Positions 55,567 to 64,000 of a stretch of 64,000 nucleotides of DNA are shown here, piece by piece. Location: positions 48,158 to 112,157 of the forward strand of contig NZ_LDJJ01000002.1 of assembly GCF_001431465.1 (NCBI RefSeq), written 5' to 3'. The notes under the pieces were generated by a model that worked only from the letters and a program-made list of their open reading frames with translations, did no database searches and was not told where the DNA came from. Every line of letters starts with the position of its first letter. Within the stretch, counting starts at the first letter, position 1. The translations under genes and the position numbers were made by a program. Source of the DNA: Stenotrophomonas terrae. GTDB lineage: Bacteria > Pseudomonadota > Gammaproteobacteria > Xanthomonadales > Xanthomonadaceae.

Positions 55567-57714
55567 TCAGCGCAACGCGGCCATGGAGCCCTGTTCCAGC
55601 AGGCTTACCAGGCCGGGCGCATCCAGCGGACGGGCAAGCCAGTAGCCCTGCACCAGATCACAGCCGCGCTGGCTGAGCAGCTCGAACTGCGCTTCCTGCT
55701 CCACGCCTTCGGCCACCACCGTGATCCCCAGTGCATGCGCCATGGCGATGATCGCCGTGGTCAGGGCCAGGTCGTCGGCATCACGCTCCATGTCGGCGAC
55801 AAAGCTGCGGTCGATCTTGACCCCGTCCACCGGCACCTGGCGCAGATGACTGAGCCCGGAGAAGCCGGTACCGAAGTCGTCCAGCCATACCCGCACGCCG
55901 GCCCTGTGCAGCTTCTCCAGCAATGACACGGCCAGCATTTCATCGCCGATCACCGCCGTCTCGGTCAGCTCCAGGTGCAGGCGCGATGCGGCGAGACCGG
56001 AGCCCAGCAGGCTGCTTTCAACCTCCTGCAGCAGGTTGCCGTTGCGCAGCTGCTTGGGCGAGACATTGACCGAAATGAACAACTCTTCGCCAATCGCATT
56101 GCGCGGCCAACGCTTGGCCTGCTCGCAGGCCGCCCGCAGCACCTTGGGGCCCAGCACCTGGATCAGGCCACTCTGCTCGGCCACATCGATGAACAGGCTG
56201 GGCGGAATCGCGCCCAGCACCGGGTGGTCCCAGCGCAGCAGCACTTCGGCGCCGCACAGCATGCGGTCGCGGGTACGGAAGATGGGCTGGTAGACCAGCC
56301 GCAGCTCGTTGCGCTCCCAGGCCCCGCGCAGCTCCTGCTCCAGGTGCAGGCGCCTTTCCACCGCATGGTCCATCGCCCGGCTGTAGTAGCGGAAACAATT
56401 CTTGCCGGCCAGCTTGGCCTGGTACATGGCGATATCGCCATTCTTCAGCAAGGCCGTGGCATCGGCCGCATCCTCCGGGAACAAGGTGATGCCGATCGAG
56501 CTGCCCAGGAAGATCTCGCGCTGCTGTACCTGCAGCGGCTTGGCCAGGTCGATCACCAGCCGATCAGCCAACTGCTTGGCGATCTCGGCCGCACTGCGCG
56601 CGCCCTGGCCGATCAGGATGACGAATTCATCGCCACCAAAGCGGGCCAGCAAGGCGTCATCGCCACCAATCTCCTCGACCGCCGCGGCAATGTGCTGGGC
56701 GAACTGCAGCAGGGCATCGTCACCTGCCTCGTGCCCCAGCGTGTCATTGACCCGCTTGAACTCGTCGATGTCGATGAACAGCAGCGCCAGTCCACGTCCT
56801 GCGGCGTGCGCGCCGAGCAAGCGGTGGTCCAGTGCCTCGCGGAAAGCCAGCCGGTTGGTCAGGCCGGTCAAGGCATCGGTATAGGCCATCTGCCGCACAT
56901 CGCGGTCATGCCGGGCGATGCTGTGGCTCATGCGGTCGAAGGTGCGCAGCAGTTCGCCGACTTCATCGCCGCGCTGCGTGGACTGCGCTTCAATCAGGTA
57001 GTCGCCGCGCTCGATACGCCGCGCCGCCGCGCCCAGCCAACGGATCGGCCGCACCAGGGTGTATTGCACATAGAAGGCCATCACGCAGGCGAAGGCGACC
57101 AGCAGCAGCATCAGGCCGATGGCCCAACCCAGCTCGCGCCGCTGCGCCTGCTGCATGCGCTGCTCCAGGGCGGCCATGGAGGCGGACTCCTGCGCACGCA
57201 CCGGCGCCAGATTCATACCCACGCGCAGGCCACCCAGGCGCTGCTCGCCGATCGACAGCGGCATGTCCACTTCCAGTATCCCGGGCGACTCCTGCACCTG
57301 CGGCCCGACTGCGGCAACCGCCGCCGCGGCCAGCGGGTCATGCATCGGCTGCCCGTAACCGGCCACATCGAAGGAGCCGTCATGGACCAGCCGCCCCTCA
57401 GGGTCATGCACCAGCACGTAGCTGACCGACTTCTGCCGGGCGGTATTGCGCACCAGCGTGCCGATCGCCGATAGATCGGAGTAGTACAGCGGATTGACCA
57501 GGGTATCGGCCAGCGCATTGGCCAGCGCCGTGCCGCGTTCGCGCACACTCTGGTCGAAGACCTGGCTGAGCACCTCGCCGCTATTGCGCAGTGCCTCGCG
57601 CTGGGCCGCGGCCTGCCGCACCAGCATGAAGCTGACGATCAGCAGCACCACCAGCAGCGCCGCACCGCTGGCCAGCACGAAACGCGCCTGCAATCCAAAC
57701 CGGGGCCTGCTCAT
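55567..57714 (-). CDS. Membrane GGDEF/EAL c-di-GMP signalling protein
   Basis: A 715-residue protein with a first membrane helix (about residues 12-32), a periplasmic sensor region (33-195), a second helix (about 196-216), HAMP, GGDEF (GGDEF at 360-364, intact) and EAL domains. In the EAL domain the signature is E490-V-L rather than EAL, but WLDDFGTGFSGLSHL and GVKIDRSFV are intact, so phosphodiesterase activity is likely kept. Its ATG overlaps the stop of the preceding PhnD-like gene (ATGA), suggesting that the binding protein feeds the periplasmic sensor. Confidence 0.93.
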   Translation of the reverse strand: MSRPRFGLQARFVLASGAALLVVLLIVSFMLVRQAAAQREALRNSGEVLSQVFDQSVRERGTALANALADTLVNPLYYSDLSAIGTLVRNTARQKSVSYVLVHDPEGRLVHDGSFDVAGYGQPMHDPLAAAAVAAVGPQVQESPGILEVDMPLSIGEQRLGGLRVGMNLAPVRAQESASMAALEQRMQQAQRRELGWAIGLMLLLVAFACVMAFYVQYTLVRPIRWLGAAARRIERGDYLIEAQSTQRGDEVGELLRTFDRMSHSIARHDRDVRQMAYTDALTGLTNRLAFREALDHRLLGAHAAGRGLALLFIDIDEFKRVNDTLGHEAGDDALLQFAQHIAAAVEEIGGDDALLARFGGDEFVILIGQGARSAAEIAKQLADRLVIDLAKPLQVQQREIFLGSSIGITLFPEDAADATALLKNGDIAMYQAKLAGKNCFRYYSRAMDHAVERRLHLEQELRGAWERNELRLVYQPIFRTRDRMLCGAEVLLRWDHPVLGAIPPSLFIDVAEQSGLIQVLGPKVLRAACEQAKRWPRNAIGEELFISVNVSPKQLRNGNLLQEVESSLLGSGLAASRLHLELTETAVIGDEMLAVSLLEKLHRAGVRVWLDDFGTGFSGLSHLRQVPVDGVKIDRSFVADMERDADDLALTTAIIAMAHALGITVVAEGVEQEAQFELLSQRGCDLVQGYWLARPLDAPGLVSLLEQGSMAALR

Positions 57715-58670
57715 TCAACCTCCATGCGGATGCGCTGCAGGCCACGGCGCAGGCGCTCAAGCGCGCGCAGATTGTCCGGATCGACGACGTGGAAACCGGT
57801 TGTACCGAAAAACCTGGCCAGCGCCGGTCCGGCCACCGGATCGCTGCTGGCCTGCAACAGCACCTGCTGCAGGCGCTCACGCACGGCTGGATCCAGATCG
57901 GCGCGCACCATTTCGACCGCACGCGGGATGGGCTCACTGCGGTATAGCACGCGCATGTCCTGGCGGAATGCCGGCGGCAGGGCGTGGTCGTCGTTCCAAT
58001 CGATGCTGCTGATCACCCCGCCGTCCACCACCCGCTTGTGCACATAGGTGGAGATGTTCAATTCCGAGCGCGCAAACACGTAGCCCACCGAATCCTCGGC
58101 AGGCGTGTCACGCGGGTCCAACAGGATCTCCGGCTGCAGGCCGTGGTCCAGCAACTCCATTGCCGGCACCAGATATGCACTGGTGGACAACGCGCTCTGC
58201 AGGGCCAGGCTGCGCCCGCGCAGCCCTTCCAGGGTGGTTACCGGGCTGTCGCGGCGCACGAAGAACACACTGTGATAGCTGCCCACGCCATTGCGCTCGG
58301 TCAGCAGCAGCGGCTTTGCGCCCGCCCGCTGGCCCAGCGCCATCGCCGTCCCGGCAGTCTCGGTAACCCAGTCAACCCGGCCGCGCCGCAGATAGCTGCC
58401 CATCTGCTGCGCGTCCTTGGCCATCAGGATGCGCCCTTCGACGATCCCGACCCCGCGCATGCGCGGCACCACATAGTCCAGCAGTGGCTTGAGCTGTTCG
58501 TAGTGTGCCTTCGGATCATCGCTGATCCGCCCCAATACCAGAACCGAACGATCAACCGCCCCGACCACCACAGGCTGCAGCGCAGCCAGTGTCAGTACGG
58601 CTCCCCAAAGCCATCGCAAGACACCCAAAACGACACCCCCTAATCCATCCCCACAGATTACCGGAACCAA
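57711..58670 (-). CDS. PhnD-like periplasmic binding protein
   Basis: A substrate-binding protein of the PhnD (phosphonate/phosphate) type with a hydrophobic leader (about residues 13-38) and no lipobox: LKPLLDYVVPRMRG, GRVDWVTETAGTA, SYHSVFFVRRDSPV and LEGLRGRSLALQSALSTSAYLVP are the usual strands and anion-binding loops. No ABC permease or ATPase is nearby. It is coupled to a GGDEF/EAL gene, so it more likely acts as a sensor than in transport. No ATG or GTG fits; a TTG (58670, or one near 58628 or 58619) must be used. Confidence 0.85.
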   Translation of the reverse strand: MVPVICGDGLGGVVLGVLRWLWGAVLTLAALQPVVVGAVDRSVLVLGRISDDPKAHYEQLKPLLDYVVPRMRGVGIVEGRILMAKDAQQMGSYLRRGRVDWVTETAGTAMALGQRAGAKPLLLTERNGVGSYHSVFFVRRDSPVTTLEGLRGRSLALQSALSTSAYLVPAMELLDHGLQPEILLDPRDTPAEDSVGYVFARSELNISTYVHKRVVDGGVISSIDWNDDHALPPAFRQDMRVLYRSEPIPRAVEMVRADLDPAVRERLQQVLLQASSDPVAGPALARFFGTTGFHVVDPDNLRALERLRRGLQRIRMEVE

Positions 58671-58688
58671 TAAAGCGCGATGAATCTC

Positions 58689-59456
58689 TCAGTTTTTTGG
58701 CTCCGTTGCCAGTCGTGCCATGCGCTGGGCATCGGACAGGATGCCACGCATCAGCCGCACCTCCTGTTCGGACAGCTCGGCCTTCATGAACAAGCGGCGC
58801 AATTTGCGCATTGCCGACTCCGGTGCGCGGCCCTTGTGGAAGTCGATCTGCTCCAGGGTGTCGCCAAACTGGCCAAACAGGCCCTCCAGCTGCGCATGGC
58901 TGGCAGGCGCCTCGCCATGCCCCAACTCGGCCGGCGCAGCCACCGCCACCCCAGCCTGGGCTTCCAGCGCCGCCATACGTACTTCGTAGGCCAGCACCTG
59001 CACGGCGGCGGCGAGGTTCAGCGAGCTGAACTCAGGATCGGACGGGATATGCACGGCGGCGTGGCAAAGCTGCAGCTCTTCGTTGCTCAGGCCGGTCCGT
59101 TCACGGCCGAACACGAAGGCGACCTCGGCCGGCTCGGCCGCCTTGGCCACCGCGCGTTGACCTGCAAGCTCGGGCAGCAGCTCTTCCAGCTGCACCCGCC
59201 GCGAGCGCGCGGTGCAGCCCAAAACCAGCCGGCAATCGGCCACGGCTTCGGCAAGGCTGGCCACCACCGGCGCATCGCCGAGCACATCCTCGGCACCGGC
59301 CGAGCGGCGGAAAGCGTCCTCGTCCAAGGGCTTTTCCGGCGCTACCAGCACCAGCCGCGCCAGTCCCATGGTCTTCATCGCACGGGCCGCTGCGCCGATG
59401 TTGCCGGGGTGCTGAGTGCCAACAAGAACGAATCGAATATGAGCAGAAACAGACAT
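58689..59456 (-). CDS. trmJ: tRNA (C32/U32-2'-O)-methyltransferase TrmJ
   Basis: A 255-residue SPOUT methyltransferase with its three motifs: HPGNIGAAARAMKTMGL near the N-terminus, FGRERTGLSNEEL in the middle and SSLNLAAAVQVLAYE forming the knotted SAM site. The C-terminal helical extension (about residues 170-255) is typical of TrmJ, which methylates position 32 of several tRNAs. It is divergent from suhB, a common neighbour. Confidence 0.93.
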   Translation of the reverse strand: MSVSAHIRFVLVGTQHPGNIGAAARAMKTMGLARLVLVAPEKPLDEDAFRRSAGAEDVLGDAPVVASLAEAVADCRLVLGCTARSRRVQLEELLPELAGQRAVAKAAEPAEVAFVFGRERTGLSNEELQLCHAAVHIPSDPEFSSLNLAAAVQVLAYEVRMAALEAQAGVAVAAPAELGHGEAPASHAQLEGLFGQFGDTLEQIDFHKGRAPESAMRKLRRLFMKAELSEQEVRLMRGILSDAQRMARLATEPKN

Positions 59457-59575
59457 GGCGTTAAAAAATCAGGAGCGAGACAGCTGTAGATGGTAAACTG
59501 CGCGGCCGGCCTTTGCGCCGGACTTGCTCTTTTCCCCCGCCAATCCGATCTCTGCCCTCACGGGAGCCTTTAGCC

Positions 59576-60403
59576 ATGCAGAAACCCGCCGTAACCGTCA
59601 TGGTCAAGGCCGCTCGCCTCGCCGGCAACGTCCTGCTCCGCAACATCAACAAGCTTGAAGCCCTCAACGTGGTACAGAAGGGTCGGATGGATTACGCCAG
59701 CGAAGTCGATGCTGATGCGGAAAAAGTCATCGTCAAGGAACTCAAGCGCGCCTATCCGGAATACGGCATCTATGCCGAAGAAGGCGGCCTGCAGGGCGTC
59801 AACCGGATGATGTGGGTGATCGACCCGCTCGATGGCACCAGCAACTACCTGCGCGGATTCCCGCACTACTGCGTCTCCATCGCCCTAGTTGAAAACGGCG
59901 AGCCGACCGACGCGGTGATCTTCGATCCGCTGCGCAACGAGCTGTTCACTGCCTCCAAGGGCAATGGCGCCGTGCTCAACGACCGCCGCCTGCGCGTGTC
60001 TGACCGCAAGGATCTGGAAGGCACGATGATCCACACCGGCTTCGCCCCGCGCGAACGCAGCCGTGCCAGCACCCAGCTCAAGACCGTCGACACCCTGCTG
60101 GTGCAGGCCGAAGACGTGCGTCGCACCGGCTCTGCCGCGCTGGACCTGGCCTACGTGGCCTGCGGCCGTGCCGACGCCTACTTCGAAGCCGGCGTGAAGG
60201 CATGGGACATCGCTGCCGGCGTGCTGCTGGTGCGCGAGGCCGGCGGCAAGGTCTGCAACTACCGCGGCGCCCCGCTGGACCGCATGGATTCGCGCGGCCC
60301 GGAGACCCAGCAGGTCGTGGCTGGCAACATCAAGGTGTGCGAAGCCCTGCAGAAGGTCATCGTCAACACCGGCTACGCTGCCGAGTTCGACCCGAAGTTC
60401 TGA
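59576..60403 (+). CDS. suhB: Inositol monophosphatase family protein SuhB
   Basis: A 275-residue Mg-dependent phosphatase: the metal site is [19 protein letters not shown], with EEGG upstream and [16 protein letters not shown] near the C-terminus. SuhB also binds RNA polymerase with Nus factors in rRNA antitermination in E. coli. Start ATG 59576 follows CGGGAG. A strong terminator closes the gene. Confidence 0.94.
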   Translation: MQKPAVTVMVKAARLAGNVLLRNINKLEALNVVQKGRMDYASEVDADAEKVIVKELKRAYPEYGIYAEEGGLQGVNRMMWVIDPLDGTSNYLRGFPHYCVSIALVENGEPTDAVIFDPLRNELFTASKGNGAVLNDRRLRVSDRKDLEGTMIHTGFAPRERSRASTQLKTVDTLLVQAEDVRRTGSAALDLAYVACGRADAYFEAGVKAWDIAAGVLLVREAGGKVCNYRGAPLDRMDSRGPETQQVVAGNIKVCEALQKVIVNTGYAAEFDPKF

Positions 60404-60433
60404 TCCAGCTGCCATAAGCTGCGAATCACCAAG

Positions 60434-60466
60434 AATCCGATGCCAGAACCGGCATCGGATTTTTTG
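60434..60466 (+). terminator. Terminator after suhB
   Basis: AATCCGATGCC-agaacc-GGCATCGGATT followed by TTTTTG, 31 bases past the suhB stop. It is a textbook intrinsic terminator. Confidence 0.93.
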
Positions 60467-60486
60467 TGCGCACAGATTCTTTTTTT

Positions 60487-60583
60487 GTGGGAGCGGCGTC
60501 AGCCGCGAAGCAAGGAATCCATCAGATAACGCGAGCTGCCAGAGCCTCAGCAACACCAGCTTCGCGGCTGACGCCGCTCCCAC
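60487..60583. repeat. REP-type inverted pair
   Basis: Facing copies of the 25-base REP unit (60487-60511 as GTGGGAGCGGCGTCAGCCGCGAAGC and its inverse at 60559-60583) lie between the convergent suhB and membrane-protein genes. The centre trinucleotide is GTC/GAC rather than the CAT or TAC of the other copies. Confidence 0.85.
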
Positions 60584-60597
60584 AAAACGCGGGCCAA

Positions 60598-61410
60598 TCA
60601 GCCTAGCGCCGGCACAACCACCGCACCGGGCTGCGCCTGTCGGCCCCAGCCATAGCGGCCAGCCAACCAGATCTCCAGCAACACCAGCGCCATCACGATC
60701 AGCAAAGGCAGCAGCAAACCGAAGTAGATGCCCGGCATCATCGAGCCCAGCTGCGCCTTCAACAGGCGGATCACGCCCTTGGTATGCAGCAGCTCACTCA
60801 TGCGCATGCCCAATGCTTCGCGGAATACCGATTCATCCACTGGGCTGTAGCCGCCGACCTGCTCGACCAGGCTGTCTTCCACCCACTGCAGCATCACCTC
60901 GCTGCGCAGGTGCTCGATCCCCTTGCGCACCCAGCGCAGGATCAGGCCCTCGCCCTGCAGTACGCTTGCATCGGCCAGGCGGTGCCGGCTCAGATAGGCC
61001 TCCACCGCAGCACGCGCAGCCTCGTGCGCAGAGACATCATCGCGCAGCATCGCCGCCAGTTCCGGGGTATCCAGACTGCGCTCGAAGTCGACCCGCCAAT
61101 GCTCCATTGCCGCCTGCAGATGCGGCTGGAAGTGATCGATCTGCTTGTACAGCGCACGCTGACCGCCAGCGACCAGACCCACCTGCAGGCCGATGAAGGC
61201 AAACAACAGCGGCAATACCACCACGTAGCTGGCGATCAACCAGTGATGCCAACGCCGGCGCCGGGCAAGCCCGCCGCGTCGCGCCAGCAGGATCCAGACC
61301 GCGATTCCCAGCGTCAGGCCCAGGATCGTCCCCAGCACCGCACCGCCAATCAGATCCAGCAGGCTCAGTCCGTTCCAGAACTCAAGCGCCCAATACTGTG
61401 CATCCTGCAC
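60598..61410 (-). CDS. Hypothetical membrane protein
   Basis: A 270-residue protein with two N-terminal helices (about residues 20-42 and 58-80), a helical, soluble, presumably periplasmic domain (about 85-220) rich in charged residues, and a C-terminal helix (about 225-247) ending in a basic and then hydrophobic tail. No family was recognised. It stands alone between suhB and htpX, with the REP pair at its 3' end. Confidence 0.72.
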   Translation of the reverse strand: MQDAQYWALEFWNGLSLLDLIGGAVLGTILGLTLGIAVWILLARRGGLARRRRWHHWLIASYVVVLPLLFAFIGLQVGLVAGGQRALYKQIDHFQPHLQAAMEHWRVDFERSLDTPELAAMLRDDVSAHEAARAAVEAYLSRHRLADASVLQGEGLILRWVRKGIEHLRSEVMLQWVEDSLVEQVGGYSPVDESVFREALGMRMSELLHTKGVIRLLKAQLGSMMPGIYFGLLLPLLIVMALVLLEIWLAGRYGWGRQAQPGAVVVPALG

Positions 61411-61551
61411 CGTCTACTCCCCGCTCGTTTGTGAGGGCTAGAGGGTAGATACAAACCGGCAAGCAGAGAAGGCCAGCGTCTGGTTTCTCCAGACGGCAAC
61501 TGGCCGATCTGCCAACTGAATGCACACAGCGGCGCAGCACAGCGCAGAAAC

Positions 61552-61579
61552 AGACAACACCCCTTGCGGGGCGTTGTCT
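61552..61579 (-). terminator. Terminator after htpX
   Basis: On the minus strand AGACAACGCCCC-gcaa-GGGGTGTTGTCT is followed by GTTTCTG. The 12-base stem has one mismatch. It lies about 50 bases past the htpX stop. Confidence 0.75.
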
Positions 61580-61631
61580 TCAATCATGGACCGGGCGCCG
61601 GCTTGGCACCCTGCCCATTGCCAGCTCTGGC

Positions 61632-62498
61632 TCAGGCAACCGTCGCCGAGCGCAGCGCGGCGATGCGCTCATCCAGCGGCGGGTGGCTCAGGAACAGCTT
61701 CTTGGCGGTCGAACCGGCAATGCCGAATGCAGCGATCTGGGTCGGCAAGGTGCTCTGGCCGTGGTTGAGCTTCAAGCGCTCCAGTGCGGCGATCATCTTC
61801 TGCCGGCCGGCCAGCGAGGCACCGCCCTGATCGGCGCGGAACTCACGATGGCGCGAGAACCACATCGCGATCATCGTCGCGAACAGGCCGAACACCATTT
61901 CCAGCACGAACACGATGATGTAATAGGCAAAGCCACGGCCGCCACCTTCGCGGTTGCCCGACAGCGCGCTGTCGATGACGCCACCGACCACGCGCGCCAG
62001 CACGATCACGAAGGTGTTCAACACACCCTGCAGCAACGCCATGGTGATCATGTCGCCATTGGCAACGTGGGCGATTTCATGGCCCAGCACGGCTTCGGCC
62101 TCGTCCTCGCTCATGTTGTGCAGCAGGCCGGTGGAGACCGCCACCAGTGCATTGTTGCGGTTGGCGCCGGTGGCGAAGGCGTTGATTTCCGGTGCGTCAT
62201 ATACCGCTACTTCCGGCATGCCGATGCCGGCAGCCTTGGCCTGGCGGGCAACGGTGTCCAGCAGCCAGCGCTCGGTCTGGTTGCGCGGCTCGGTGATGAC
62301 GACGGCGCCGGTGCCGCGCTTGGCCATGAACTTGGACAGCAGCAGCGAGATGATCGAGCCACCGAAGCCGAAAATGGCCGCCATGACCAGCAAGCCGCTC
62401 ATCTGCGAGGAGTTCACGCCCAGGATGGACATGACGACGCTGGCCAGTATCAACACGGCAACGTTGGTCAGAAGAAACAGCCCGATACGGGTAAACAT
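61632..62498 (-). CDS. htpX: Membrane zinc protease HtpX
   Basis: HtpX degrades misfolded inner-membrane proteins. The 288-residue product has two N-terminal helices, the metalloprotease motif [13 protein letters not shown], two further helices and the downstream zinc Glu in [11 protein letters not shown]. The C-terminal [15 protein letters not shown] is a family signature. [15 protein letters not shown] at 62498 is the conserved start; the frame runs further upstream but without support. Confidence 0.96.
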   Translation of the reverse strand: MFTRIGLFLLTNVAVLILASVVMSILGVNSSQMSGLLVMAAIFGFGGSIISLLLSKFMAKRGTGAVVITEPRNQTERWLLDTVARQAKAAGIGMPEVAVYDAPEINAFATGANRNNALVAVSTGLLHNMSEDEAEAVLGHEIAHVANGDMITMALLQGVLNTFVIVLARVVGGVIDSALSGNREGGGRGFAYYIIVFVLEMVFGLFATMIAMWFSRHREFRADQGGASLAGRQKMIAALERLKLNHGQSTLPTQIAAFGIAGSTAKKLFLSHPPLDERIAALRSATVA

Positions 62499-62590
62499 GG
62501 GGAACAGATCCGTGAGGATGGGAGATACAGTCAATTTGCGGCGCAGACAGCTTGAATTCAAGCATTAATCTGACCGACGATTCATTTTCA

Positions 62591-63478
62591 ATGCCAGCCA
62601 TTCATTACCGCGGCCGATTTGCGCCCTCCCCGACCGGCCCCTTGCATATGGGCTCCATGTTGGCCGCCTTCGGCAGCTGGCTGCTGGCCCGCCATGCCGG
62701 TGGCCAATGGCTGGTGCGGGTGGAAGACGTCGACCCACCCCGCGAGGTAGCCGGCGCGGTCGAGTCGCAGCTGGCCACGCTGGCCGCGTTCGGCCTGCAC
62801 TCCGATGCCCCGGTGCAGTACCAGCGCCGGCGCAGCGCGTTGTATCAGGCCGCAATCGACCAGTTGCTGGCGCAGGACAAGGCCTTTGCCTGCCATTGTA
62901 GTCGTGCCGATCTGGCCAGCCAGCACGGCATCCACCGCTACTGCGTCGCCAGCCAACAGCGCCCGCAGCCTGCGATCCGCCTGCGCGTAGCCGATGGCAG
63001 CCATGTCAGCTTCGACGACGCCCTGCAGGGCCGGCAGCAACAGGACGTGGACCGCGAGGTTGGCGACGTGGTGCTGCTGCGCGCCGATGGCTGCTGGGCC
63101 TACCAGTTGGCGGTCGTGGTGGACGACGCCGAACAGGGCATCACCGACGTGGTCCGCGGCGCCGACCTGATCGATTCGACCGCGCGACAGATCCTGCTGC
63201 AACGGGCGTTGGGCCTTGCCACCCCGCAGTACCTGCACCTGCCGCTGCTGCTGGACAGCAGCGGCCAGAAGCTTTCCAAATCACAGGCCGCCGTGCCCGT
63301 TGATGCCGCACAGCCGCTGCCGGTGCTGCGCTGGCTGTGGGTGGCGCTGGGCCAGGACCCTGCTCCACTGGAGGCGACCGCCAGCGTTGCCGAGACCCTG
63401 CAGCATGCCGCAGCCAGCTTCAGGCCGGACCGGTTGCAAAAAACCTCGCGGCGCGCGCCGATCCAGCCCCCGGGCTGA
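62591..63478 (+). CDS. gluQ: Glutamyl-Q tRNA(Asp) synthetase
   Basis: GluQ-RS attaches glutamate to queuosine in tRNA-Asp. The 295-residue product is a shortened GluRS without an anticodon-binding domain: it has [14 protein letters not shown] (HIGH equivalent), a zinc-type site with FACHCSRAD and HRYC, and QKLSKSQ (KMSKS equivalent). Start ATG 62591 gives the family N-terminus; 39 further bases are open to a TTG. Confidence 0.94.
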   Translation: MPAIHYRGRFAPSPTGPLHMGSMLAAFGSWLLARHAGGQWLVRVEDVDPPREVAGAVESQLATLAAFGLHSDAPVQYQRRRSALYQAAIDQLLAQDKAFACHCSRADLASQHGIHRYCVASQQRPQPAIRLRVADGSHVSFDDALQGRQQQDVDREVGDVVLLRADGCWAYQLAVVVDDAEQGITDVVRGADLIDSTARQILLQRALGLATPQYLHLPLLLDSSGQKLSKSQAAVPVDAAQPLPVLRWLWVALGQDPAPLEATASVAETLQHAAASFRPDRLQKTSRRAPIQPPG

Positions 63479-63532
63479 GCGCAGTTTCATTAGAATCATC
63501 GGCTCCCCTGCCATCTGCCTGGAGTTGAGCCC

Positions 63533-64000
63533 ATGACATCGCGCGTCGCACTGGTCACCGGTGGTACCGGCGGCATTGGTACCGCCATCTGCCAACGCCT
63601 CGCCGATCAAGGGCACCGGGTCGCCACCAACTACCGCAACGCCGAAAAGGCCAAGCAGTGGCAGCGGACCATGCACGACAAGGGCTATGACATCGCGTTG
63701 TTCGAAGGTGACGTCTCCAACCCGGACAGCGGCCGCGCCCTGATCCAGGCCACCGAAGCCGAACTTGGGCCGGTGGAAATCCTGGTCAACAATGCCGGTA
63801 TCACCCGCGACACCACGTTCCACCGGATGAGCCCGGAGCAGTGGCATGAGGTGATCAATACCAACCTCAACTCGGTGTTCAACGTGACCCGCCCGGTGAT
63901 CGAAGGCATGCGCAAGCGCGGCTGGGGCCGGGTCATCCAGATCAGCTCGATCAACGGCCTCAAGGGCCAGTACGGCCAGGCCAACTACGCCGCCGCCAAG
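63533..64000 (+). CDS. Acetoacetyl-CoA reductase / FabG-like SDR (3' end outside window)
   Basis: The first 156 codons of a short-chain dehydrogenase: VALVTGGTGGIGTAI (NADP-binding), NNAGITRDTTFHRM, IQISSINGLKGQYGQANYAAAK (catalytic Ser, and Tyr/Lys at the window edge). GLKGQYGQANYAAAK and ITRDTTFHRM are closest to PhbB acetoacetyl-CoA reductases of polyhydroxybutyrate synthesis rather than FabG of fatty-acid synthesis. A GGAG ribosome-binding site lies at 63521-63524. The gene continues past base 64000. Confidence 0.88.
   Translation, partial: MTSRVALVTGGTGGIGTAICQRLADQGHRVATNYRNAEKAKQWQRTMHDKGYDIALFEGDVSNPDSGRALIQATEAELGPVEILVNNAGITRDTTFHRMSPEQWHEVINTNLNSVFNVTRPVIEGMRKRGWGRVIQISSINGLKGQYGQANYAAAK

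Noticed and set aside
60434..60583. Single composite structure of terminator plus REP pair
   Set aside because: The suhB terminator is complete by itself with its own T-run; the REP pair is a separate unit seen elsewhere without terminators.

Overview
The window is chromosomal DNA of a high-GC gammaproteobacterium of the Xanthomonadaceae, most likely Stenotrophomonas. The family-level call rests on the arginine cluster, which uses N-acetylornithine carbamoyltransferase, N-acetylcitrulline deacetylase and a fused N-acetylglutamate synthase/kinase. The genus-level call rests on intergenic palindromes that start with GTAG and resemble the SMAG repeats known from Stenotrophomonas maltophilia, so it is less certain. 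No prophage, integrase, insertion sequence or CRISPR array was seen. Almost all the DNA is ordinary core chromosome with tight operons and many ATGA or GTGA stop/start overlaps.

Layout. 1-4554: the end of a cytochrome c maturation operon (ccmD'-E-F-G-H-I). 4555-10738: a MetX-family acyltransferase, an exported minimal ATP-dependent DNA ligase, a cold-shock/DUF1294 membrane protein and an exported dikinase-like protein, separated by REP-type hairpin pairs. 10808-17285: divergent cydDC and cydABX for cytochrome bd oxidase, with a perfect FNR/Anr-type box between them. 17346-17658: two identical tRNA-Pro(CGG) genes. 17739-24939: a CynX/NimT-type MFS transporter and the pgaABCD biofilm polysaccharide operon, which has a CRP/Clp-like palindrome upstream. 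24950-36213 (minus strand): argF'-argG-argE'-argAB-GNAT-argC-argH-yciI-proB-proA, that is, arginine and proline synthesis from glutamate. 36516-40484: an exported UmoD-like protein, cysS, sufE and an MFS exporter. 40542-45591: a GH3 beta-glucosidase and an OprB porin, divergent from a TetR regulator. 45622-50015: a nucleoside deaminase, a DksA protein with a histone-H1-like tail, and yidD-pyrC-M23 peptidase. 50247-53744 (minus strand): mtaD-ubiG-mupP/gph-squalene-synthase-like. 53856-55551: efp divergent from epmB, its modification enzyme. 55567-58670: a PhnD-like binding protein coupled to a GGDEF/EAL protein. 58689-64000: trmJ, suhB, an unknown membrane protein, htpX, gluQ and the start of an acetoacetyl-CoA reductase-type gene.

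How the genes work together. Several blocks serve respiration: ccm for c-type cytochromes, cyd for microaerobic bd oxidase and ubiG for ubiquinone. The pga operon, the GGDEF/EAL protein and the Clp-like site point to c-di-GMP-linked biofilm control. The arg block gives a full acetylated route to arginine except argD, which must lie elsewhere.

The observations most worth following are these. The protein at 8365-10353 has a signal peptide and carries a phosphohistidine-like segment before a PEP-synthase-type ATP-grasp domain, an order reminiscent of glucan-water dikinases. An exact 96-bp tandem duplication spans the yciI/proB junction and adds 32 in-frame codons to proB. The DksA homologue has lost three of four zinc cysteines and carries a tail of over 200 residues rich in Lys, Ala and Pro. 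A GNAT gene is translationally coupled inside the arginine operon. Candidate operators lie upstream of metX, pga and the porin/TetR pair.
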